Shown here: in pieces, positions 43,998 through 54,583 of the stretch
Numbering within the stretch: position 1 is the first letter of the stretch
Layout: every line of letters begins with the position of its first letter
Source of the DNA: Paraconiothyrium sp. Pb-2020
Taxonomy: Eukaryota > Ascomycota > Dothideomycetes > Pleosporales > Didymosphaeriaceae
Assembly (NCBI GenBank): GCA_022419385.1
Contig: JAJUBI010000003.1
Location: 248,001-312,000 of the forward strand
Length of the DNA: 64,000 nucleotides
Direction: 5' to 3'
Made by a program: the position numbers and the translations under genes
The notes under the pieces: generated by a model
What the model was told of the DNA's origin: nothing
Seen by the model: only the letters and a program-made list of their open reading frames with translations
Database searches by the model: none

Positions 43998-46900
43998 TTC
44001 GCACGAAGATGCTGCCCCTTAAAGTTGGTTGACCATCGTGTGTGGCACCTATGGCCTACAAAGACAGTCCAGCTCGTAACCAAACCACGACAGAACGGTA
44101 GACCCTTCGATGGACTGAGCGTTTGGTAGCAAATACGAAATATCCCTGGCAACATCCGTGTACTTCATATATATGCCACAGGAGAGTGGATCGTGAGCCA
44201 CAAATTTACAAGCATCCGTCGTACATGTTGCGATGAACGTTGCTTGCTGCTGTTACAGATCAAGGACACCACGCAAACCTTTGCTATACTTCTCTCGAAG
44301 CCTTTACTTCTCTCGAAGCTTTCAACGGCGAGAACAACCTGTCACTTCCTGCAACCAGCGTCACTTACCGGACCACTCTCTCAACACCAGATTGAAAGCC
44401 TGTTAAACCAGCCTTTAAAGGACGGTAGACCCCAGATGTCTAACACGGCCGAGTTTTCGAAGTATTGGCGGCTTCCAAGAACTGTCGTATATGCTAGAGT
44501 AAGCCAACGGAAATTCGACGTGGCTGCGGTGACCTCCTCATTGGCGTCAAACAGCCTGTTTTTCGTCGAGCCGGCGGCTATCTGACAAACCGCGGTGCTG
44601 GGACGGATGTCCTGTGTGGTTTGTTTAGCGTTTCATGAAACAGCCGTTGTAGGACGACATGACAACCTCACCCGAGAGACTGTAGCATCCATTATCATTC
44701 TCGGATGCTTCTCAGTGTAGTGCAAGAATAACGTGCAGGTCTGCAGCTGTCGTTGAGACTGTGGGACTGCAACAATGTATACATCGAAAGGCCGTGGAGC
44801 GGTCCGGAGGTGGAAGCGCCAGTGTCACTATGAAGGTTGAGTAATGCTGTGTCACACAAGGCCATTACGAGTGTTTGTTTATTTGTCGCGTCTGTCTTCA
44901 ACGCGCCGTTATGAAGTTCTATGAAAGTCCGCTGCTCGCTATTGATGATTCGCCCAGATTTGAGAATGACCCCAGGGAAAGCCGGAGGTGGGACGGCCAG
45001 TTGTGCAATTTGGCGTCGGGGCCTCCATGGTGAAGTTGCAAATGCCCACAGTCGGCTCCACAACGCAGATCGGTACCGGTACGGGTGGATAGTCCAAATT
45101 TATCACCGTGGTGTCATCGGGCTGCGGACGTGGTGGTTTCCAGAAGAGATGAGCGGTGGAGCCATGCAGCAGACTATCGAGCAAGCGCGACATGTCAACG
45201 GCTACGCTTTCCCACCAGCCCTACGGTAGCGGCGGAGAAATCATTCTTCTCAGCTCTTCCCCACTCCTCGACGGTCCCCGAGCCGCCCTCACGCCTGTCG
45301 TTCAGTGGCTCGTACACGCGGTTTCGATAGTCGCTGGAGGATGCGCGCACTACCCGAGTACAGAAGGCGACGGTTGCGGCCCCGCCTGCGCACCGGCAGC
45401 ACGACAGACAGCGTCATGGCGACATATCAGCTCGGCAGGAGGCTTAATATACACCAGGACCGTGTGCTCATTTGCGCTGACTCTTGTACGCGGTGACAGT
45501 TCTGCCTTGTCGCAGGCGTCCAGTTCGGGGCGCTGTTCATGCACAACGGGTGCGGGCGATGTTGGAGGCGTTGGTGGATGCAGGTACACGTTGATGTGCG
45601 CAGAACTGCTGCACTGTGCGGCAGTCTCAGGCAGACACAGCATGCGAGCGAGACGCGGCATCACATCAACGAGCGGTGCCTGGCCTGGCCCGAAGCAGTG
45701 GAGGTGGATCGTCAACCTCAAACACCTCGGCACAGACCACCCAATATATCTGCCCCGAAATTTCATGCCTGCGACGGCGCCCGCCCCGAGCCGCTGCCTC
45801 ACAGTGCTGACGGCGAACATGTCCCTTTTCAAGCCTGACGCTCAAGAATCGGCACATGTCCAGCGCAATAGCGACCGAGAGGTGAGCTGCGCGCAGACAA
45901 GGCGGCGGCCTGCTGTGGGCCACCTCAAAATGGCCGGCCGCGTGGAGCGGGATCCCCTCGTGCACGCTCGTGTCTCACCATCCATCCCACCAATCAATCA
46001 GCATCGCGACAACCCCTGACTCGTCAGTGTAGGATGGCGTTGCCTCGCTTGCCTCCGAGGGCCGTTCCAGAGTCCATGCTCTCGCCTGGATCCCAGGCTC
46101 TCCGCCATGCCCTGCACCACCAGCCTGCGCGGACCAGCCCCGAAGTCTCTGGTGCTGGAAAGACTGTCTCTGGTCCCGCCTTGCCTCTCGTCGTCTTCAC
46201 CACCGCTCTCGACGACAAGGTGCTGGTCGGATGCTGCTCGCAAGCACGACGCTCCTTTCTCCCAGATTCGCTGCTGGCATTTCCAATCTTCTCTTCGCTC
46301 TCTCACTTCTTCTTTTGGTGGTCTAGCTCTTGTTCGGCGATTTAAACCAATCTATTCGTATCCCCACTCACCGCTGCATCTTATCTCGCGAGCAATTGAC
46401 TGTTACCTTGGAGCACACCTCGAGAGGCAGGACCCGTGCATCTCTGACAATCATTGTCTGGACTGTACTCTAGGACGTGCTGTTGTAGTGTACGTATAGC
46501 TTCCTTCTCAAACCCGCATCTGGCGTCCCGCTTCGCGATGCTCTTACGGGAAGCGTCGCAAGATATACCTCCCAACCCACCCTACTCACGCGGACTCCTG
46601 TCCACTGTCATCAACTCTGATACATCTTGTGGTCTTGTGGCATCCCTATGAATCCTCGCATTGTCGCAAGTCGCTGGATTGGGACCGTCCTTGCCGTTTT
46701 CTCGCTTCTTCAGCATTATGCTAGGGACTCTTCTGATCTTGACTGGCTATAGGTTTCGATAATTCCTAATCCATAAACGATTGGCCTATCGCTTCGAATA
46801 CTCGGTCCTGTCATCGCCGAGTTCGCAGCGTCGTGGACCCCGCCTCAAGCAAGGAACCGTAGCACTCGGCACCTCTGTAGTCCGATTCTCTAACTACAGT

Positions 46901-47254
46901 GATCCTCCTCAAACGTGAGCCTTGGCTATCATCGATAGCAGTGGCTTTGGAGACCGGAGCGGAGCCAATTTGTAATTGACTGGGGCGCTCTTCCATGCTC
47001 AGTTCAGCCTTGTGCTATTGGTCCCCACTCCATCGCACGGCAACCCCAACGTCGAGGACGTCCGAGTCCTTGCTACAGACTAGCCTTGCTGTACCTTACC
47101 GCACTATCTGAGACAGTGCTAACGGCCTTGACGTGATTCCTGGAGCAGTCACCGAACTCGTCGCGTCCTTCAACTCTCCAACACACCCACACCACCACAG
47201 GACCCGTGTCGGTCTATAGACACGACCCATCGCCACCATTTCGCCGAACTATTG
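43998..47254. other. Gene-poor tract upstream of the mucin-like gene
   Basis: No supportable gene in 3.2 kb. Several ORFs of 80-290 codons overlap in different frames without family resemblance. From about 46.0 kb the plus strand is pyrimidine-rich, fitting a long promoter and leader of the next gene. Confidence 0.4.
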
Positions 47255-49771
47255 ATGAGTTACGATCCGCGAATCGCCGCCCGAAGGAACGGCGCGCGAG
47301 AAGAGGAGGATGGGGACACTAAAAAAGGGTCCGTACGCGCAGCGCGGAAGGCATTACAGGAAGCAAGAGTACAGGGCCAGTTGCCGGACAGGTCAAAGAT
47401 AATAGGTTTGCCGCAAAGGCCTAACCAGCGTCTTGCGCCGGCTGCCACTAGAGATGCAGAACCTGTTTCTCCTACTCCGCAGTGGCCTTTGACGAACGAC
47501 GCCGACGATGTCCTGGATTCAAGACCTGGCCTACTACAGCCTACCCGAGGACCACCACCGCAACGGCCACCGCGACCAACATCGGACGAATTACCTATAC
47601 AACAACCGTCGCCAGGATATCGCGACTCGTTCACCAGCGATGACCCATTCTCGCCAATATCCGGTCCCTCATCGCGCCCACTCACCACGTCTTCCGCTGC
47701 CTCGGAAGCTTCTTCGCTAGGAGAGATTCCCGACTTTCCCGTACCTCAACCGCCGATGCCAGCCATACAACCACTTCCGCGGCGCATACCTAGCCTTGGA
47801 CCTCCCCCGTCAGCTCGAAGAGGACCGTCTTCGTACTACACCCAGATGTCATATGTGTCACCAATCGCCGAAGAAGCAGAGACGCGCTCAAACACGATAC
47901 GATCTCACCATGGCTCGTTCGCATCGAGTATGGCTATTCCTGCGAATGAAGATCTCTACTTCGAGGATCCGTATGTGCGCTCTGACGATGAAGAGACCAT
48001 AACAAGTGACCACGGGCGCCTCTCGCCAGGGAGCGATCACGACGATAGAAGCGGGTTGGTAACGCCAGCGATTGTCCGACAAGCCAGTCTGGGACGGAGA
48101 ACGAAACCTTCAATGATGACAATAAAGTCAGTCGATAATTCATCGATAAAACGAAAGGGGTCGCCTCCTGAAGAGAAGGAGTGGGAAGCAGGAATTGGAG
48201 GTGCGGTGCTTGCAGCAAGAGATGGTATAGGGGGTAATGGCCCGGCCCGGCTTAGAGAGATCTCGCCCGACGATGCATCGCTGGATTCCCCTACGTATGC
48301 TGAAGCAAGATTCAGAGACCCGGAGAAGGACATGGATCCAGAAAAAGATGGCTCATTGGCAGGCCCCGCGGCTTTTCGCCTTCAAGGGTCCCGTGGTACT
48401 GGTTTCGCGGATCGCCCTGGGAGGCCTCGTCCACCACGCCTCGACGTCGATGCAGTACGCGAAGCTGAGGCACGCGGCAGTTTGACCAGCCTACCCGAGT
48501 TGATCAGGCGCGCGACACGACTTGCTGCGAATCTCGACAGAGGCAAGACCGCAAGCCGGCTCGGTCTGGACTTTTGGGAAGCGGGAGCACCCGACAAGAA
48601 ACACAATTCGAATTCTATGGGCGACATGCTGGCGGCTTTCCCTCCACCTGCACAAGGGACGCCGGTCCGTGGAACCACACCAGACCAGAGGCGCATGTCA
48701 AAATGGCCTGCGGCGGGCGAATATGGAGCGGACTCTGCCACGAGCGATCACAAGAGCGAGCGCCGGAGAAGATGCTGCGGTATGCCCATGTGGACGTTTG
48801 TGACACTCTTGATCGTACTCTTGTTCCTCGTCGCAGCCGCTGTCATCATACCCATCGTTCTAGTAGTCATTCCGAAAATGAAGAATCAAACAGGAAACGC
48901 CGCGAAGGACACGCAAGGCACGGGTACGGCCACCTCCACTGCCAGCTCTGCGCAGCCTACTAGCTCGACAGGAAGCCAGAGCGGTCAGTGCAGTGGTATC
49001 ATCACATGTCAGAACGGAGGTGTCGCGGTTCCCAACGCTGACCGTTCTTGCAACTGTGTCTGCATTAACGGATTCACGGGAAAGACATGCGCCACGGAAG
49101 GAGACTCTGGATGTACCACGACAAGCATAGGGAGCACTGCGAACAATGCCACCGTGGGCTCAGGCATTCCCAGGCTCATCGAGAGTGCTCAAAGCGACTT
49201 CCAGGTTCCTCTCGACTCTACACGTCTCCTGACGCTGTTCTCCGGTCTCTCCATGAGCTGCACGGCTGAAAACGCGCTCATCACTTTCAATGGACTGGCC
49301 TCCCGCTCTGCCGATGCTGCGTACATACCTATTTTCGTCGAAACCTCCACCACGCCCTCGCGCTCGCTCCCTCTCCTCGATCAACCCCATCCTGAACCAG
49401 CTACCCTTCAGAAACGCCAGGCCATTGGCAACGTAGGAAGTGCAAACGAGAACGCAAACGCCGCCGCATCAGCCTCGGCGACCGTCACCGCAAAGTCTGC
49501 AGCGGCCAGCACCACCCCGGTTTCAAGCAACCCCACTGCCCTCGACTTCGCACGCCTCGGCGTTCTCCTGTCCCTCCAAGTAAGCGGCAAGCTCGACACG
49601 GCCGCCAGCGCACAGGAATCCATCCAGAACTTTTTGAGCAACGACCGCTCTGGGTCGTCGAAGTCGAACACCGTGGACCTCGACGTCTTCACCATCGACC
49701 TCTCGCAATTCACAATCAAGTTCGCTAACGGGACTACCATCCAGGCTTCGGTGCCGACATCTACATCTTAA
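47255..49771 (+). CDS. Single-pass membrane protein with cytosolic disordered N-terminus and EGF-like motif
   Basis: Intronless ORF of 838 aa from the ATG at 47255. Residues 1-505 are disordered, Pro/Ser-rich and charged. A basic RRRRCCG motif leads into one strong TM helix (about 512-540). Outside are a Ser/Thr-rich linker, an EGF-like cysteine motif starting at C579 (CSGIITCQNGG, CNCVCINGFTGKTC) and a longer C-terminal domain ending in a Ser/Thr tail. This layout matches the fungal proteins often labelled glycoprotein X or mucin-like signalling proteins; a wall-sensor role is inference. The family is conserved in Pezizomycotina. Confidence 0.8.
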   Translation: MSYDPRIAARRNGAREEEDGDTKKGSVRAARKALQEARVQGQLPDRSKIIGLPQRPNQRLAPAATRDAEPVSPTPQWPLTNDADDVLDSRPGLLQPTRGPPPQRPPRPTSDELPIQQPSPGYRDSFTSDDPFSPISGPSSRPLTTSSAASEASSLGEIPDFPVPQPPMPAIQPLPRRIPSLGPPPSARRGPSSYYTQMSYVSPIAEEAETRSNTIRSHHGSFASSMAIPANEDLYFEDPYVRSDDEETITSDHGRLSPGSDHDDRSGLVTPAIVRQASLGRRTKPSMMTIKSVDNSSIKRKGSPPEEKEWEAGIGGAVLAARDGIGGNGPARLREISPDDASLDSPTYAEARFRDPEKDMDPEKDGSLAGPAAFRLQGSRGTGFADRPGRPRPPRLDVDAVREAEARGSLTSLPELIRRATRLAANLDRGKTASRLGLDFWEAGAPDKKHNSNSMGDMLAAFPPPAQGTPVRGTTPDQRRMSKWPAAGEYGADSATSDHKSERRRRCCGMPMWTFVTLLIVLLFLVAAAVIIPIVLVVIPKMKNQTGNAAKDTQGTGTATSTASSAQPTSSTGSQSGQCSGIITCQNGGVAVPNADRSCNCVCINGFTGKTCATEGDSGCTTTSIGSTANNATVGSGIPRLIESAQSDFQVPLDSTRLLTLFSGLSMSCTAENALITFNGLASRSADAAYIPIFVETSTTPSRSLPLLDQPHPEPATLQKRQAIGNVGSANENANAAASASATVTAKSAAASTTPVSSNPTALDFARLGVLLSLQVSGKLDTAASAQESIQNFLSNDRSGSSKSNTVDLDVFTIDLSQFTIKFANGTTIQASVPTSTS

Positions 49772-50538
49772 CGCCGCTATGATCATCTTCCATCGTCACT
49801 GTCACATCTTCATCCCCAAAACATTCCCATTGCTATACCTGTACTGTACCATAGGCAGCGCTTGCATCGGCGCCACACATGAGCGTCGCCAAAATTCCTT
49901 ACACTTGTTTTTCTTATTCTTCCACTGTTGCGTTTGCGTCTCCTTCTAATACGTCCTGTGGACGCTGTGTCGATCTGTCGATTGGATCTAATTTTGGCTT
50001 TGGCTTTTAAGTGTATACCCCTATTCGCAAGGTTGTGAGACAGGGGATGAGGGCCAAAGGATGGCTGGGCTTGTATATAGGAGCCGCACGCAGACCTTGG
50101 GTGGTTTTGTGCGGGGATAAGGTAGATAGCGTGTTTGAATGCTATATCTGCTGAAATATGTGGGGTTTGAGTGCTATGAAAATTGAGCGGCTATATAGAG
50201 CGCTGTGACAGTTCCGTGATTCCAAAGACTCTACAATACGAAGCCTCTACTTGATCTTGCAGCTTCATACCGTAATGCTGATTCCAAATGCTGCGTCATC
50301 ACAACCATCGAACGTTTTCGATGCACCGCCCCCATTCGTGCGCCACAATTCGTGGGGAATGGGCGGCGGTCATTGGTGACATCATCTCCGCGCGTCAGCG
50401 CATCCCTGTACAACAGCCTCATTTGTCAACCGTTCCTGTTCTTTGTAAACACCATTTACCTACTACATAGCGTGACCTCCATTCCACCAAGCCAATGCGT
50501 CGAGAACACCTACGAGACAGCTCCGTGTCTCTGCCAGC
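49772..50538. other. Intergenic DNA
   Basis: 3' region of the mucin-like gene and promoter of the next. No other feature supported. Confidence 0.4.
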
Positions 50539-52267
50539 ATGAGCAGCTACCTCCAGAGCTTGTCCTACTTCTTCCGCCTTCCATTCCATATACAATGGCG
50601 CACCTGTCTCGTGTAAGCAACCCTGCAAACGGCACTCACGCCGCCTTGTGCTCACTTCGGTACATAGGCATCTTCCGCGATTCGTGCCTCTATCTGTCCT
50701 TCATTTGACTTCTCCGGAGGGTCCGCAGCCGTTCATCGTAGCGCTCCCGAGCCGCAAGAACCACATCATCCCGCTATACGTCTTTGTGCCGCCGGCGCCG
50801 GTGGCACTAGAAAGTGAAGATGGCGTGAGGGTACCAGTGGAAAATGGCGAGTGGAAGGTGCCCGTGGTGCTGGATTTCCACGGAGGTGGTTTCATTATGG
50901 GCAGTCCGCTCGAGCAGGCACCATACGCGGCGATGATGGCGAGAGAGCTCGGTGCTGTGGTCATCAGTGTGTCGTACCGCATAGGCCCTTTTCACCAGTT
51001 TCCAGCGGCAATTCACGACGCTGAAGATGTACTCAGCGCGATACTCGACACGGACGAAGTGACCAAAGCCAGCAAGGTGCTGCGGAACGAGATCCAGAGA
51101 TATTTTGGCATGACGGTCGATGAGATCACGAAGAAAAAGAAGCCGAACCACCTGAACGGCATCAAAGAGATCAAGCTCGACCCGTCGCGAATCGCCATCT
51201 CTGGCTTCTCTGCGGGAGGCAACATTGCGCTTAACATGGCAATCTGGGTCCCGCCGTGTCCGCAGCTTTTCAATCCCCCGACCACAGCAACAGGTCGAAC
51301 ATCCAGTGTGACACGAGGGCCGTCTTCAGCCGACACGTTCTCACCGCTGCTACCGCCCGTACGTGCGCCCACAATGCTCGACGACATTTGTCAGCCGTGG
51401 CCCTCAATACTGCCACCAGAAAAGGCACAACCGCGGATGATACCCTTGCTGCTCTTCTATCCTTCCCTCGACGCGCGCCTCCTTCCACACGAGCGACCAA
51501 TGAAAGAGCTCCCCAGCGCACTCAACCCGGACGACAAGAAACCCCAGACACAACGAATGGCAAGTATCCCGGGTACAAACTGGAAGTGCTCTGTCGCCAA
51601 GCGAAGGAAAGATTGTCCTTGTCTACTTACGATAGAAGAAAGGAATCTTTGCTTCGCTTAGCTGAGACACGAGGCAATGTACCATTCCCACTTCTTTGAG
51701 ACATATACTGACTTTGTACCTCTGCAGCCAGGTCTCTTCTCCATCATGGGCCCAACATACCTTCCCAAGAAACTCCGCGCCCATCCGCGCGCAAGCCCAG
51801 GCCTTGTAGACCCTCACAACGTCCAGAAAAACGCCGCAATCTTACTGGTGCTCCCTGAGAAGGACACGCTCGCCGTGCAAAGCGATGTCTGGGTCGACAA
51901 GATGAACACCAACGGTTGGACCGGCCCTGTTCGTTTCGGTGATGGCCGCGCCAATGACTGGAACGGGCATGAAGGCAATGCGCCCCCGCCGAGCCGCAGG
52001 AATGGCGGAATGGAGGTCTGGCATGCGCCGGAATGCAGACATGGTTGGACGCAGTTCCCAGTAGCGGTTCTCGGTAAGCACGAGAAAGAAGAAAGGAGAA
52101 AGGTGTTCGAGAGGACCCTGGACTTTGTCAAGGAGAACTGGAAGCAGGCGTTGCTGATTGAGGAAGCGGGGAAAACGAGGCAGGAGCTCCCACCGCTTGA
52201 GATTACTCCTGGACAGGCTGGTGAAGGGGCTCCGGTGGGAGTAGGCGCGGCAGCGCCACCATCGTAG
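50539..52267 (+). CDS. Alpha/beta hydrolase, hormone-sensitive-lipase-like (Abhydrolase_3)
   Basis: Esterase/lipase of 504 aa with exons 50539-50612, 50668-51572 and 51732-52267. Exon 1 gives MSSYLQSLSYFFRLPFHIQW, found by splicing a 55-nt intron. The oxyanion motif HGGG starts at His96 (FHGGGFIMG), the nucleophile Ser206 is in GFSAG, and a catalytic histidine candidate is in APECRHGW. The second intron, 159 nt, is the least certain part; it was chosen because it gives SIPGLFSIMGPTYLPKK in frame. The insertion between the nucleophile and the acid-His region is typical of fungal enzymes of this group. A cytosolic carboxylesterase role is likely. Confidence 0.78.
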
Positions 52268-52686
52268 TTCCTGCATTACGGGCGTTCGATTTTATGTTTG
52301 GGCTGGGCTGGGTTGTATGGGACAATGGTACAATATGAGCATAGCGTGGACGGGGTCTGGCGTTTACATAGACGGACAATTCCAGCGGCCGCATAATGTG
52401 GTCATGGAAAACGCACATTACGATCAAAGCCCTCTTCGACTCTCCATCATGATATTGAACACAAGACGGGGCTATCCGACATCACGGGCCTACACTAACA
52501 TCCCATCGCCAAGCGAGATAACCGCGGCTTCCTTCCAAACCCAGTCTAGCCCTGCCGCCATGTTATCTTCCTCACGAGCATCGTCCCAACCTCAGCTCCA
52601 ACCTCCCTTGCTCCTCTCCTCAACCAATCATGATCTGAACTCCCCTGTCCATCACCTTTCCTTGAACCCATCCACGTCCCCCGCAA
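52268..52686. other. Short intergenic region
   Basis: A 419-bp spacer between two co-directional hydrolase genes. No feature beyond a likely promoter. Confidence 0.4.
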
Positions 52687-54303
52687 ATGGTGGCCCCAAT
52701 CCTCAAAAAGAGCTACTGGGCCCTCGCGGTGCTCGGCGGCATCTGGGCGACGCTGCTCGCGTGCGCCATCCATCCCACGGCGCAGAGCCAGTAAGGACGC
52801 CCCCATTACGCAGGAGGGAAAGCGGCTGACGAGGGTGCTAGTCTGGTCTACATGCATAAGCTGCACCATGGGTACTTCCAGAATGTAAAGAATCCGGAGG
52901 AGTTTGGGTTTGCTAGTGCGTGTTCTCTTCTCTGTTTTCTCGTCTTGTCTTCCCGTCTTCGATGTGTCTGTGTCTGTGTCTGGAGAATAGTGAGGCTGAT
53001 GTTTGACGCGGTGCAGAGGGACAGGTTACGCCGTTTTGGCTCGAGACGATTGATGGGGAGGAGCTTTTTTGCTGGCATGTGCTCCCGTTGGATGTTTATC
53101 TTGAGCACGAGAGGGAGCTTGTAAGCAGTGTGCAGGCGGATGTGGTAGAGAGTGGAGAGTTTAAGAGGACGTTGGGGGCGAGGCTGCTTAGGGAGGATGG
53201 GGAGGGGAGGGTGGTTGTGAATTTTCATGGGGTGAGCATAGTACATCCATTCCCTTACAGTCACGTCTCGAAGAGTCTGAGAAACAGAGGCGGAGATGCC
53301 ATGCTGACGATTTACATTGCAGAACGCAGGACACGTAGCTTTAGGCTGGCGCCCCTCCATCTACCGCTCCATGAGCGGCATTCCGCACACGCACACCCTC
53401 GTGTGCGACTACCGCGGCTTCGGCATCTCTACTGCTAACAATGAACCCCACCTTCCCACGGAAACCGGCCTCATCACCGATGGTATATCCATCGTATCCT
53501 TCGTTCTAAACGAGCTCAAGCACCCCGCCTCCCGCACCATTCTCCTAGGCCAAAGTCTCGGTACAGCCGTAACAGCAGCAACAGCGTTGTACTTCACAGA
53601 CCCGGACTCTGCCCTCCTCCCAACGGACCTTGTACGTCCTGAAGTCGCGGCAAAAGCACCACAGCACTTCGCAGGCGTGATCCTCGCCGCGGCCTTCACC
53701 GATCTTCCCACGCTTCTGAAGACGTACAAGATCAAAGGCATCGTCCCTATCCTCTCGCCGCTGCAGAATTACCCCAAGATAGCAAACTTCCTGTCTGCAA
53801 GGATTATAGACACTTGGCCCACGCTTGCCCGTCTGCGTGCGCTCATCACCGCTGCTACAAGTTCCTCCACGCCCTTCCATATAACCATCCTGCACGCCCG
53901 GAATGACCAGGAGTTTCCCTTCCAGATCGCGGAAACGGTGTACAGTCCCTTGGAAACTCTGATGCTTGCGGAAGAGGGCGCGAGCAGTGTGAGTGAGAGG
54001 AGGAGCATCCAGGGTGGAGAACGGGTGCAGAGAGGTGCGTTTGCGTATAGGAAGGTGGAGACGAAGGAAGGGGAGAGGACTGTGGAGGTCGAGGTCGTGA
54101 GGTACGGTGGGCACAGTGAGGGTGTAGGGTGGGGGCAGGTTAGTTTGGCAGTCAGGAGGGCGTGGAGGAGAGTTGAGGGGGGATGGGGGAAGGGTGTGGA
54201 GGGGGAGTATAGTGGAGTGGAGATGAGATCTAGCGGCGTTGAGGATGGAATATCAAGATTCATGCGAAATGAGAATCAGTTGTACGCCGATCTCTGTACT
54301 TGA
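52687..54303 (+). CDS. ABHD12-like alpha/beta hydrolase (membrane lipase)
   Basis: Serine hydrolase of 457 aa, related to ABHD12/monoacylglycerol lipases. Exons are 52687-52790, 52842-52915, 53017-53231 and 53323-54303, with introns of 51, 101 and 91 nt. An N-terminal TM anchor (YWALAVLGGIWATLLACA) is followed by the lid region TPFWLETIDGEELFCWHVLP, then NFHGNAGHV (oxyanion), VCDYRGFGIS, the nucleophile Ser209 in GQSLGT, an acid candidate in HARNDQEFP and the catalytic His in YGGHSEGVGWG. The order and spacing are complete, so it should be active. In the family the substrate is lysophospholipid or monoglyceride; that is inference here. Confidence 0.82.
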
Positions 54304-54583
54304 AGAGGCTCTTTTTGTCATGACATGGTACCCCAGGCCACAGTATGGAGAAAATCGTCTCCAGAGTTGTGATCGACGTAAACTTGCGTGTCCTTTCTCG
54401 TCTGAATCCTGGAGCGCCTCTCTTCTCATTTGGACTTGGCTCGTTAATTCGGCAGTACACGCGCTATTGTGGTCCCCCAAACCAGACTTTATTCTGGGAG
54501 CACGTGTACAGTAGTTATTGTTGCTCATCGTTCAGTTGTTCCTGATGCTGAACAAACGGCGTTTGTGCCGGATGTCGTAACAA

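Noticed and set aside
45156..46019. A 287-codon plus-strand ORF
   Set aside because: No domain, no intron logic, and overlapping ORFs on both strands of similar length.
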